64,000 nt of DNA from Bacteroidales bacterium (GTDB taxonomy: Bacteria > Bacteroidota > Bacteroidia > Bacteroidales > F082): NCBI GenBank assembly GCA_016282015.1, contig JAEEJS010000020.1, forward strand, positions 1 through 64,000. The letters are read 5' to 3'. Positions 52,550 through 61,023 of this stretch are shown in pieces; the first letter of the stretch is position 1; every line of letters begins with the position of its first letter. Position numbers and translations under genes: made by a program. Below the pieces are notes generated by a model. That model did not search any database and was not told where the DNA came from. It saw only the letters and a list, made by a program, of their open reading frames with translations.

Positions 52550-53554
52550 ATGACAACAGAAAAAACACAAAGAATAAACACTTTCATCGCATTGGGAGTG
52601 TTGGCCACAGTTATAGCAGTGGTATGTATCATAGGATCAATAACTTATGGTAGAAACAACGAAATCATCCAAGGTCAGGCTGAAGCTACGGAATACCGTG
52701 TGTCAAGTAAGGTTCCGGGCCGTATTTTGGAATTCCGTGTAAAAGAAGGACAGACAGTGAAAGCCGGCGACACTCTGGCAATCATCGAAGCTCCTGAAGT
52801 AATGGCAAAGAAGGCTCAGGTCGAGGCCGTGAAGACCCAGGCTATGGCTTTGAACGACAAAGCCGAGGGCGGTGCACGTGAAGAGCAGATTCGCGGTGCC
52901 TACGAGCTCTGGCAGAAATCAATCGTCAACCGTGACATTTGGGAAAAGTCATTCAAACGAGTGGCCAACCTTTACAAAGAAGGTGTGGTGAGCGAGCAGA
53001 AGTACGACGAAACCAAGGCTCAGTACGATGCCGCCATCGCTACTGAGAAAGCCGCTAAGTCACAGTACGACATGGCTGTTACCGGTGCTCAGAAACAGGA
53101 TAAGGAAATGGCCGCCGCTATGGTCGATCAGGCTAAGGGCGCAGTCGCAGAGGTCGATTCATACATTCACGAGACTATCTTGCTCGCCTATGCCGACGGC
53201 GAGGTGACCGACATTTTCCCGCACATAGGCGAGCTGGTCGGTACCGGAGCTCCTATCATGAACATTGCCGTGATGGACGACATGTGGGCAACCTTCAACG
53301 TGCGCGAGGACCATCTCAAAAAGATGCCAATGGGTGCAAACTTCACAGCTGAAATTCCAGCTATAGGTGCCAGCGTCATTATGACAGTGACTTATATGAA
53401 AGACCGTGGTGACTATGCCGCATGGAAAGCTACTAAGCAGACTGGCCAATACGACCTCAAGACTTTCGAGGTTCGCGCTGAGCCTATCACTCCTGTACGT
53501 GGACTCAGACCTGGTATGACTGTATTGTACAGAATCAACGAAAGTGTGAGATAA
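52550..53554 (+). CDS. HlyD-family membrane fusion protein
   Basis: 334 residues. One membrane segment (11-30) is followed by 'ATEYRVSSKVPGRILEFRVK' and 'EGQTVKAGDTLAIIEAPEVM' (lipoyl-like half), an Ala/Lys-rich hairpin (about 85-195), and the second half 'ADGEVTDIFPHIGELVGTGA'. It links the inner-membrane pump to TolC. The ABC-2 permease starts 3 bases downstream. Confidence 0.93.
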   Translation: MTTEKTQRINTFIALGVLATVIAVVCIIGSITYGRNNEIIQGQAEATEYRVSSKVPGRILEFRVKEGQTVKAGDTLAIIEAPEVMAKKAQVEAVKTQAMALNDKAEGGAREEQIRGAYELWQKSIVNRDIWEKSFKRVANLYKEGVVSEQKYDETKAQYDAAIATEKAAKSQYDMAVTGAQKQDKEMAAAMVDQAKGAVAEVDSYIHETILLAYADGEVTDIFPHIGELVGTGAPIMNIAVMDDMWATFNVREDHLKKMPMGANFTAEIPAIGASVIMTVTYMKDRGDYAAWKATKQTGQYDLKTFEVRAEPITPVRGLRPGMTVLYRINESVR

Positions 53555-53557
53555 ACG

Positions 53558-54727
53558 ATGAGCAGTATCAGTCAGGTATATGAAATCTCGAAGCGCGAGG
53601 TGAAGAGGCTCGCAGCGAGGCCGATATATACTTTCTGTATGGTCATCGCTCCCGTTGCGGCGTTTTTGTTCTTCACTACGCTGATGGGCGAGGGGCTTCC
53701 GACGGAGCTTCCGGCCGGCGTAGTGGACGAAGACAACACTTCCGTCACACGCGAGGTTATACGCAACCTTGACGCGTTTCAACAGACCAACATCATCGAG
53801 CACTTTCCCGATGTGGCCTCTGCGCGTAAAGCCATCCAGCAGGGTAAGATATACTCGTTCTACTATATCCCTAAAGGCACTACACGTGACGCTATTTCGG
53901 GCAAGCAACCCACAGTGTCGTTCTATACCACCGGATCCTACCTCGTTGCAGGATCTCTGGCATACCGCGACATGAAGATGATGTCGGAATTGGCAGCCGC
54001 AGGCATAGGCAGAGAAACTCTCTATGCCAAAGGCTATACCGAAGATCAGGCAATGGCAGTGTTACAGCCCATCAAGATGGAGATGCATGCCATCAACAAC
54101 CCTTTGATAAACTATTCGGTTTATCTGAGCAACATTCTGCTCCCGGGCGTTCTGATGCTTCTGATTATGCAGGTGACCATTTATGCCATCTACGTTGAAC
54201 TCAAGGAGGAAACTTCCAAGGAATGGCTTGACCTGGCCGGCAATGACATAGTCAAAGCCCTCATAGGCAAACTTCTTCCTCACGTCGTGATATGGTTTAT
54301 CATGGGCATATTCTGCTTCAGCATACTCTATGAATGGTGGAAGTTCCCGCTGCACAGCGGCATTGGACCGATGCTGTTGGCTTTGCTGATGCTTATAAAC
54401 GCTGCACTTGGCTTTGGCATATTCCTCTGCGGAATGCTGCCTTCGTTGCGCTGGGCTTTGAGTTTGGCTACACTTTGGGGAGTGTTGTCATTCCCTATCT
54501 CCGGATTCTCTTTCCCGCAGATAGCTTTCCCGGCACCGCTCAAGGCCTTGTCATGGCTGTTCCCTCTGCGTAATTACTACCTGATATATGTCGATCAGGC
54601 TTTAAACGGCAGACCGATGTATTATTCATGGATCAATTGGGCGGTAATGATAGCCTTCTTGGGATTGCCTATCATGGTTTTGGGACGTTTGAAGAAATTC
54701 CTTTTGGAATATCATTATACTCATTAA
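53558..54727 (+). CDS. ABC-2 type permease (first)
   Basis: 389 residues. It has an N-terminal helix, a large periplasmic part (about 45-170, 'VVDEDNTSVTREVIRNLDAF', 'YSFYYIPKGTTRDAISGKQP') and five or six C-terminal helices ending in an 'LFPLRNYYLIYVDQALNG' region. This is the YhgE/YbhR-like export permease type. The cytoplasmic ATPase that should drive it is not in this cluster. Confidence 0.88.
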   Translation: MSSISQVYEISKREVKRLAARPIYTFCMVIAPVAAFLFFTTLMGEGLPTELPAGVVDEDNTSVTREVIRNLDAFQQTNIIEHFPDVASARKAIQQGKIYSFYYIPKGTTRDAISGKQPTVSFYTTGSYLVAGSLAYRDMKMMSELAAAGIGRETLYAKGYTEDQAMAVLQPIKMEMHAINNPLINYSVYLSNILLPGVLMLLIMQVTIYAIYVELKEETSKEWLDLAGNDIVKALIGKLLPHVVIWFIMGIFCFSILYEWWKFPLHSGIGPMLLALLMLINAALGFGIFLCGMLPSLRWALSLATLWGVLSFPISGFSFPQIAFPAPLKALSWLFPLRNYYLIYVDQALNGRPMYYSWINWAVMIAFLGLPIMVLGRLKKFLLEYHYTH

Positions 54728-54737
54728 ACTTTGGAAT

Positions 54738-55904
54738 ATGAAATGGCTAAGAAATAGTATAGAAGTGTTTATCTACGAGTTGAAGTGCGCTCTGCTCGAC
54801 GAGGGTGTGGTAGTGTTCTTCGTCATCGTACCTTTATTATACCCTGTTCTTTACGCATATCTCTACAGTAATGAAAATGTCCGTGAAGTGGCTACTTTGG
54901 CCATTGACAACTGCAACACTCAGCTTAGCCGCGAGTTCTTGCGTCGTGCCGATGCCACAGGAGACATTGAGATAGTGGGGCATTGTGCCGAAATGGAAGA
55001 GGCAAAGGAACTGATAAACCAACATCAGGCATATTGTATAATCTACATTCCAAAGGACTTTGAGAAAAACATTGTGGAGTTTCGTCAATCAACGGTAGAG
55101 TTGTATGCCGACATGGGAAGTATTATGTATTACAAAGGTGTGCTTAGCGGATGTACCGAAGTGTCGCTCGACATGAACAATGAGATCAAGGCTCAGCGTC
55201 TGCCGGGTGCCACAGAGGAACAGATTTCCACCTTCCAATACCCTATAAAATACGAATACGTGCCGTTGACAAACACTCAGAGCGGATTTGCCACCTTCAT
55301 CATCCCGGGAGTTCTGATGATGATTATACAGCAGACCATGATTTTGGGCGTGGGTATGATGGCAGGTGAGGAACGTGAGAAAAACCGCCGTCACGAGGCC
55401 CAGCCGCATATCATAGGAAAGAATCCTGTGGAGATGCTGTTCGGCAAAGCGTCGGCCATCTTCCTCATTTACGTGTTGGTGGCAACCTATGTGGCATGCA
55501 TAGTGCCTGTGCTGTTCAATTTGGCGCACATCTGGCATTGGCAGACCTTGCTGGCGTTCATGTTGCCGTACGTGTTATCATGTACGTTCTTCAGCATTAT
55601 CATATCTGCCTTTGCACATGACCGCGAGTCGTTCATCATAATGTTTGTGTTCGTCTCCATACCTCTGCTGTTTGCCAGCGGTATTTCATGGCCGGGCAGC
55701 AATGTCCCGACTTTCTGGAAAGGTTTCTCATGGCTGTTCCCTTCGACCTTCGGAGTCAACGGCTTCGTGCGCATCAGCGAGATGGGTGCCACCCTCAACG
55801 ACGTGCAGCACGAGCTCAGCGCCTTGTGGATACAGATTGTAGCATATGGCATTATAGCTTACTTAGTGTGTAAGCGTACTTACGGAAAACATCTCTGGGA
55901 ATAG
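54738..55904 (+). CDS. ABC-2 type permease (second)
   Basis: 388 residues, same architecture as the previous gene and probably its heterodimer partner: an N-terminal helix (22-42), a periplasmic part ('LAIDNCNTQLSREFLRRADA', 'YCIIYIPKDFEKNI') and C-terminal helices with 'SWPGSNVPTFWKGFSWLFPS' matching 'FPAPLKALSWLFPLRNYY' of the partner. It ends the operon; a strong terminator follows. Confidence 0.88.
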   Translation: MKWLRNSIEVFIYELKCALLDEGVVVFFVIVPLLYPVLYAYLYSNENVREVATLAIDNCNTQLSREFLRRADATGDIEIVGHCAEMEEAKELINQHQAYCIIYIPKDFEKNIVEFRQSTVELYADMGSIMYYKGVLSGCTEVSLDMNNEIKAQRLPGATEEQISTFQYPIKYEYVPLTNTQSGFATFIIPGVLMMIIQQTMILGVGMMAGEEREKNRRHEAQPHIIGKNPVEMLFGKASAIFLIYVLVATYVACIVPVLFNLAHIWHWQTLLAFMLPYVLSCTFFSIIISAFAHDRESFIIMFVFVSIPLLFASGISWPGSNVPTFWKGFSWLFPSTFGVNGFVRISEMGATLNDVQHELSALWIQIVAYGIIAYLVCKRTYGKHLWE

Positions 55905-55936
55905 ATTCTTCAGTTGATGATAAAAACGATAAAAGG

Positions 55937-55966
55937 AAGAGACGCACAATCGTGCGTCTCTTTTTT
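55937..55966 (+). terminator. Strong hairpin terminator after the efflux operon
   Basis: A perfect 11-base stem (55937-55947 with 55952-55962; AAGAGACGCAC/GTGCGTCTCTT), an AATC loop and a T run. It shares AGAGACG with the hairpins at 12411 and 30999. Confidence 0.85.
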
Positions 55967-56009
55967 ATAAAAATCTAATTTAGGTGAAACTTTGTCAAAA
56001 TAAAAATTG

Positions 56010-56017
56010 TATATTTG
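56010..56017 (+). promoter_or_regulatory. -7 promoter motif for the RND-prenyl synthase pair
   Basis: TATATTTG, 20 bases before the ATG at 56038. Confidence 0.55.
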
Positions 56018-56037
56018 CAACCTTATTTGATAAAGAA

Positions 56038-58341
56038 ATGTGGGATAAAATCGCCGATTATATATTGAAGCACCGTGTGTTGAACCTCACGGTGATACTT
56101 TTGGTATTCATCTACATGTTTATCAGGTCAATAGAGGTGAAGATGGCCTACAGCATAGCCACCACCTTACCCGACACCGATTCAACCATGATTGTTTATC
56201 ATGATTTTATTGAGAAATACGGTCACGACGGCCTTACGGTGTTTGTGGGCATGACAGACGATAAACTTTTCACACTCAGCCATTTCCAGAACTATTACGA
56301 TTTTACCGAAAAGATCCGCAACATGGAAGGTGTGACGGAATGCCTGTCGGTGGCTCGTATCTATAATCTTAAGAAAAACGACAGTCTCAAAAGGTTTGAA
56401 CTGAGTCAGGTAGTACCGCACCGTCCACAGACTCAGCAGGAGGTGGATGCCATCCATGAGGAGATAATGAGCTTGGCCTTGTACGACGGCTTGTTGTTCA
56501 ATACTGAAAAACACTCGGCTTTGATGTTGGTGTCGTTCGACAACGAACATGTCAGCACCAAGTTACGCGGCCAGATAGTGGAGAATATACGTGCTTACTC
56601 CGAACAGTATGGCATTGACAACGGAGTGGCTATGCATGTCTCGGGAATGCCTTACATTCGCGAACTCACCACCCGTAAAATGGTGTTCGAGATTATATTC
56701 TTTACGATTTTGGCTGTCATAGTGGCGGGCATAATACTTTATGTGTTCTTCCGCTCCTGGCGTACCTTGGTTTCAGTAATGGCTCTGGTGGGCATATCGG
56801 TGGGTATTATGTTCGGACTGATGGTGCTGTTGGGCTTCGACGTCACTATCCTGACAGGCGTTTTGCCTCCTCTATTGATTATCATAGGTGTGGAGAACTC
56901 TATCTTCATGCTCAATAAATACCATAGCGAGTATGAAAAATGCGGTGACAAGATGGAGGCTCTCAGAATCACCATCAAGCGTATTGGTCCGGCCAATCTG
57001 CTTACCAACGCCACAACTGCGGTAAGTTTCGCGGCATTCATAATAACCCGCAACGAGTTATTAGTGCCTTTCGGTATTACTGCCAGTGTAAGCATCATGC
57101 TTACCTACGTGATGACAATGATACTGCTGCCGACCTTCTTCAGTTATCAGAAAGCCCCGACAGAAAGCAGTTTCGGTCATCTCAACCATAAGTTTATTGA
57201 TAAAATAGTGGAAAAGGTGACAGACTTCGTGTTGTCGCATAGGTCTGTGGTTTACATTGTGTCCAGCCTGCTGTTGGTAATTATGATGTTTGGAGCTTCG
57301 ATGATGACTACCTCTGGACGTGTGGTCGACGATATCGCAAAGAGTGACAAGCTCTACAAGGATATAATGTATTTTGAGGAGAATGTTGGCGGAGTGCTGC
57401 CATTCGAGATTTCCATCGACACCCGTAAGCCCAAGGGAGTGGCCAACGCCACCTTTATCAACAAGATTCAGCAGATGCAGGACACTCTGGCGCTATACAA
57501 AGAGTTTAGCCAGCCTTTGAGCGTAGCTGAAGTGGTAAAGTTTGCCCGTCAGGCGTTCTACAACGGCAACCGAAAGGACTACAAGGTGCCAAACAACAAC
57601 GAGTTTACTTTCCTAATGAAATATCTGCCAAAGATGAAGGATGGCTCTATGCCCGGCTTCTTCCGCCAGTATATAGACGAAGATATGCGCAACACCCGTA
57701 TCTCGGTGCAGATGGCTAACGTCACAACTCCCCGTATTGACGAGATAAGCAAAGCCTTGAGGCCTGCCATAGACCAGATTTTCCCCAAGGAAAAATACGA
57801 CGTGGTGATGACAGGCTCGGCCACGGTTACCCTGAAAGGCACCACCTATCTATTGCATAATCTGGTGAATTCATTGATATTGGCCTTCGTAGTTATAGCC
57901 ATTTTGATGATAGTCACATTCAAAAAACTCAAGATTGTGGTTGTCTCACTTATACCCAATCTGGTGCCATTGGTTTTCACAGCAGGTATGATGGGCTTCT
58001 GCGGTATACCTCTGAAGATGTCGACGCTGCTGATATTCAGTGTTGCGCTCGGCATCAGCGTAGACAACACCATACATTATCTGTCGAGATATCGTCTGCA
58101 GTTGCGCTATAACGAAGGCGACATCCGCAAGTCAGTTAAGGCGGCCATAGCCGAGACTGTGCCCAGCATGATTTATTCTGCCAGCATACTCATCAGCGGC
58201 TTCCTGATTTTTGCCTTCTCATCGTTCGGAGGTACAAAGATTGTGGGATTCCTGGTGCCGTTTACATTGTTTATTGCTTTGATAACCAATATGTTGGTGC
58301 TGCCATCCTTGGTCATGACATTAAATAGAAAGAATATATGA
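56038..58341 (+). CDS. RND-superfamily (MMPL/HpnN-like) exporter
   Basis: 767 residues from the ATG at 56038; the frame from 55984 runs through the promoter and is rejected. There are two copies of a one-plus-five helix layout: TM1 near 14-31, a large periplasmic loop (32-225), five helices (about 230-390), TM7 near 410-430, a second loop, and five final helices. 'ENSIFMLNKYHSEYE' and 'GISVDNTIHYLSRYR' are the conserved TM4/TM10 segments. Members export lipids, hopanoids or other hydrophobic compounds. Its stop overlaps the prenyl synthase start. Confidence 0.9.
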   Translation: MWDKIADYILKHRVLNLTVILLVFIYMFIRSIEVKMAYSIATTLPDTDSTMIVYHDFIEKYGHDGLTVFVGMTDDKLFTLSHFQNYYDFTEKIRNMEGVTECLSVARIYNLKKNDSLKRFELSQVVPHRPQTQQEVDAIHEEIMSLALYDGLLFNTEKHSALMLVSFDNEHVSTKLRGQIVENIRAYSEQYGIDNGVAMHVSGMPYIRELTTRKMVFEIIFFTILAVIVAGIILYVFFRSWRTLVSVMALVGISVGIMFGLMVLLGFDVTILTGVLPPLLIIIGVENSIFMLNKYHSEYEKCGDKMEALRITIKRIGPANLLTNATTAVSFAAFIITRNELLVPFGITASVSIMLTYVMTMILLPTFFSYQKAPTESSFGHLNHKFIDKIVEKVTDFVLSHRSVVYIVSSLLLVIMMFGASMMTTSGRVVDDIAKSDKLYKDIMYFEENVGGVLPFEISIDTRKPKGVANATFINKIQQMQDTLALYKEFSQPLSVAEVVKFARQAFYNGNRKDYKVPNNNEFTFLMKYLPKMKDGSMPGFFRQYIDEDMRNTRISVQMANVTTPRIDEISKALRPAIDQIFPKEKYDVVMTGSATVTLKGTTYLLHNLVNSLILAFVVIAILMIVTFKKLKIVVVSLIPNLVPLVFTAGMMGFCGIPLKMSTLLIFSVALGISVDNTIHYLSRYRLQLRYNEGDIRKSVKAAIAETVPSMIYSASILISGFLIFAFSSFGGTKIVGFLVPFTLFIALITNMLVLPSLVMTLNRKNI

Positions 58342-59312
58342 CATCTGTTGAAAGAATTCAGGAAATGATTTCTCAATTCATTGAGAAACAAGATTTTATG
58401 GGAACTCCCAGCGAGTTGTACGCCCCCATCGACTATACCATGAGCCAGAAGGGCAAACGTATGCGTCCGACTTTGGCCTTGCTGTCGTGCGAGATGCTGG
58501 GCGGTGACATTCAAGAGTGTCTTACTCCGGCTGTGGCTGCCGAAATATTCCATAATTTCACCCTGATTCACGATGATATCATGGATGAGGCCCCACTGCG
58601 CCGCGGATTGGAGACTGTATACCACAAATGGAACTCAAATATTGCACTGCTTTCGGGTGATACCATGCTCATAAAGGCTTTCCAGTATGCCATGAACACC
58701 GACAAAGCATATTCGCTGGAGGTGCTGTCTGAGCTATGCAAGGTGGCTTTGGAGGTGTGTGAGGGACAGCAGTATGACCTCAACTTCGAGACCCGTGACG
58801 ACGTTACTTTGGACGAATACATAGAGATGATACGGCTGAAAACCGCAGTTTTGCTGGGTTCGGTGCTTAAAATCGGAGCCATAGTGGCAGGAGCCGGTGA
58901 AGCTGACAAGAAAGCCGTCTACGATTTCGGTATAGACCTTGGCATAGCTTTCCAGCTGCAGGACGACCTGTTCGACTGCTACGGCGACGTGAAGGTGTTC
59001 GGCAAGATGCCAGGTGGAGACATAGCCGACAACAAGAAGACCTATCTATATCTGAAAGCTCTCGAGCTGGCTTCGGCCGACGACAAAAAACTCCTTGAAG
59101 GCTACTTCACAATGCCAAAGGGCCGTGACGACAAGAAACAGCAGGCGGTTTTGGACATTTTCGCCAAATACGACGTGCGCCGTATTGTTACCGACATCAT
59201 GACTAAGTATTACGAAAACTCGCTGAAACATCTCGATAAAATCGGGGTCCCAGAGGAGAAGAAGGCAGTGTTGAGAAATTACGCAGATTACCTTTACAAT
59301 AGAGTTAAGTGA
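58338..59312 (+). CDS. Polyprenyl (farnesyl/geranylgeranyl-type) diphosphate synthase
   Basis: 324 residues. First Asp-rich motif D79-D80-x2-D83 in 'LIHDDIMDEAPLRRG', second in 'FQLQDDLFDCYGD' (209-213). 'KGKRMRPTLALLSCEML' is the substrate-binding segment. Bulky Phe/Ile residues before the first motif suggest a short to medium product (C15-C20), which is only a guess. The ATGA overlap with the RND exporter couples their translation. Confidence 0.92.
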   Translation: MTSVERIQEMISQFIEKQDFMGTPSELYAPIDYTMSQKGKRMRPTLALLSCEMLGGDIQECLTPAVAAEIFHNFTLIHDDIMDEAPLRRGLETVYHKWNSNIALLSGDTMLIKAFQYAMNTDKAYSLEVLSELCKVALEVCEGQQYDLNFETRDDVTLDEYIEMIRLKTAVLLGSVLKIGAIVAGAGEADKKAVYDFGIDLGIAFQLQDDLFDCYGDVKVFGKMPGGDIADNKKTYLYLKALELASADDKKLLEGYFTMPKGRDDKKQQAVLDIFAKYDVRRIVTDIMTKYYENSLKHLDKIGVPEEKKAVLRNYADYLYNRVK

Positions 59313-59327
59313 GATATCAGACGAGAG

Positions 59328-60563
59328 TCAGCGGGCTGAAGGAATGAAAAGACAGCTGTCGCCGTAACTGAGAAATCTGAAATCGTGTTTTAACGCAAAA
59401 TCATAGGCTTCGTGCCATTTGTCGCCGATCAAGGCGGATACCAATAATAATAAGGTGCTCTTCGGCTGATGGAAATTAGTGATGAGCGCCTTTGTTATTC
59501 TGATAGGGCAGGAAGGGGCTATCATCAGGGCTGTGGTTGCATGCAAGGCGTCGAGATGATGCATGTCCAGATATTTCAATATGGCTTCCAGGCTTTCCTT
59601 GGCTGACGGCAGAGCGACTCTGTCCCGGTAAGGGAACCACTGTTCCACATGCAGGGTGCGCTCGTTAAAACCCTGCTCTATGAACATAACTCCAATCCAG
59701 TAAAGCGACTCTATGGTGCGCATGCTGGTGGTGCCAACAGGGATGATGGTGCGCTCAATGTTGTCGTGCAGATGCTCTATTGTCTGACGTTTCACTATGA
59801 TTGACTCGGAGTGCATCTCATGTTCGCCTATGGTGTCGGAGGCTACAGGGCGGAAGGTGCCGGCGCCGACGTGCAGCGTCACTTCCTCTATGCTATGCCC
59901 TTGTTCTTTCAGGCGGGCTATGAGTTCTTTGGTCAGGTGCAGAGATGCAGTCGGCGCCGCAACTGAGCCCTCATATTTGGCGAAGACAGTCTGATAGCGT
60001 TCCCTATCGCTCGGCTCCGCCTCGCGATGCAGGTAAGGAGGTAACGGTATCTCACCCGCCGCTTCCAACACCTCGGCAAAGCTCATGGCCGAGGGCTCCC
60101 ATGAAAAACGTATCAAAGAGTAGGCGTCGTTCTTTTCCAGACGTTCGGCGTACAAAGTCACTGCCTGACCTCTGACGGTCAGAGGCATGCTGAGCGGACC
60201 GTCTTTCCAGCGGCGGGAATTGCCCACCAGACAATGCCATTCCACAGGTGAGGGGGCTGAAAACGCCAGCTGGTAGTCGCCGCCACCGGTTACCGGTTCC
60301 AGACAAAACACCTCTATGGCGGCTCCCGACTCCTTCACAAACTGCAGGCGCGCGCGAACGACCTTAGTCTCGTTGAAAACCAGTACTGACTTCTCTGGAA
60401 GGTACTGCCCTATGTTACGGAAATGGTCTTCTTTTATTGACGCGCCTTTTAAAACCAATAATTTAGATGCATCTCTCTCTGCCAGAGGATATTTGGCTAT
60501 CCTCTCGTCAGGCAAAGGGTAGTCGTACTCAGCTATATTTATATTCTGTACGTTAGAAATCAT
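59328..60563 (-). CDS. queA: S-adenosylmethionine:tRNA ribosyltransferase-isomerase
   Basis: 411 residues, the longer Bacteroidetes form (E. coli QueA is about 356). 'YDYPLPDERIAKYPLAERDA', 'VLVFNETKVVRARLQF', 'HLTKELIARLKEQGHSIEEV' and 'LHVGAGTFRPV' are QueA motifs. It adds the epoxycyclopentane part in queuosine synthesis for tRNA. Because some Bacteroidetes have two QueA-like proteins, this longer one could have a distinct target. Its ATG overlaps the hslR stop. Confidence 0.9.
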   Translation of the reverse strand: MISNVQNINIAEYDYPLPDERIAKYPLAERDASKLLVLKGASIKEDHFRNIGQYLPEKSVLVFNETKVVRARLQFVKESGAAIEVFCLEPVTGGGDYQLAFSAPSPVEWHCLVGNSRRWKDGPLSMPLTVRGQAVTLYAERLEKNDAYSLIRFSWEPSAMSFAEVLEAAGEIPLPPYLHREAEPSDRERYQTVFAKYEGSVAAPTASLHLTKELIARLKEQGHSIEEVTLHVGAGTFRPVASDTIGEHEMHSESIIVKRQTIEHLHDNIERTIIPVGTTSMRTIESLYWIGVMFIEQGFNERTLHVEQWFPYRDRVALPSAKESLEAILKYLDMHHLDALHATTALMIAPSCPIRITKALITNFHQPKSTLLLLVSALIGDKWHEAYDFALKHDFRFLSYGDSCLFIPSAR

Positions 60564-60943
60564 TCTTCTCTCTTTAGCTTGTCAAGAATTCGACGGTCTT
60601 TTTTGGTGGGACGGCCAGCGCCACGGTCACGGTACTCGACCTTGTAAGCGTGCATGAACTCAATGCGTTCGTATTCCTCGGCAGGAGTGACGTCCTTGTA
60701 AATGTTGGGCACGTCTTTGGGCGACACACGGCTTTTGGGGATGCTCACCACTTCCACAACCTTGTGCAACTGGCCCAGCTGTACGCTGATAACCTCACCT
60801 GGCTTGACGTCGTGCGAAGGCTTCATCGATACGCTGTCAACCTTCACTTTACCTCCCTTGCAGGCATCGGCCGCCATAGTGCGGGTCTTGAAAAGCCTCG
60901 CGCACCAAAGCCATTTGTCTATTCTTAACTCTTCGTTGTCCAT
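60560..60943 (-). CDS. hslR: S4-domain RNA-binding protein, Hsp15-like
   Basis: 127 residues. The S4 domain is at the start ('LRIDKWLWCARLFKTRTMAA', 'GGKVKVDSVSMKPSHDVKPG') and a basic C-terminal tail ends 'GRPTKKDRRILDKLKREE'. Hsp15 binds stalled 50S-nascent chain complexes. It is coupled to queA. Confidence 0.9.
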   Translation of the reverse strand: MDNEELRIDKWLWCARLFKTRTMAADACKGGKVKVDSVSMKPSHDVKPGEVISVQLGQLHKVVEVVSIPKSRVSPKDVPNIYKDVTPAEEYERIEFMHAYKVEYRDRGAGRPTKKDRRILDKLKREE

Positions 60944-60945
60944 GG

Positions 60946-61022
60946 TTTAGCTATTAGCCATTAGCTATTAGCCATTAGCTATTAGTCGTTAGTAATAAAA
61001 CTAATGGCTATCGACTAATGGC
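60946..61022. repeat. Tandem 9-base repeat with inverted copy
   Basis: From 60946 the unit TAGCTATTAGCCATTAG repeats about three times; after TAATAAAA the sequence continues in inverted orientation (CTAATGGCTATCGACTAATGGC). It uses the same unit as the array at 10307-10351. It lies between hslR and der and can fold into an imperfect hairpin. Confidence 0.75.
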
Positions 61023-61023
61023 T

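Noticed and set aside
53159-53908. 249-codon minus-strand ORF across the HlyD/permease junction
   Set aside because: It spans two recognised genes in antisense and has no motif.
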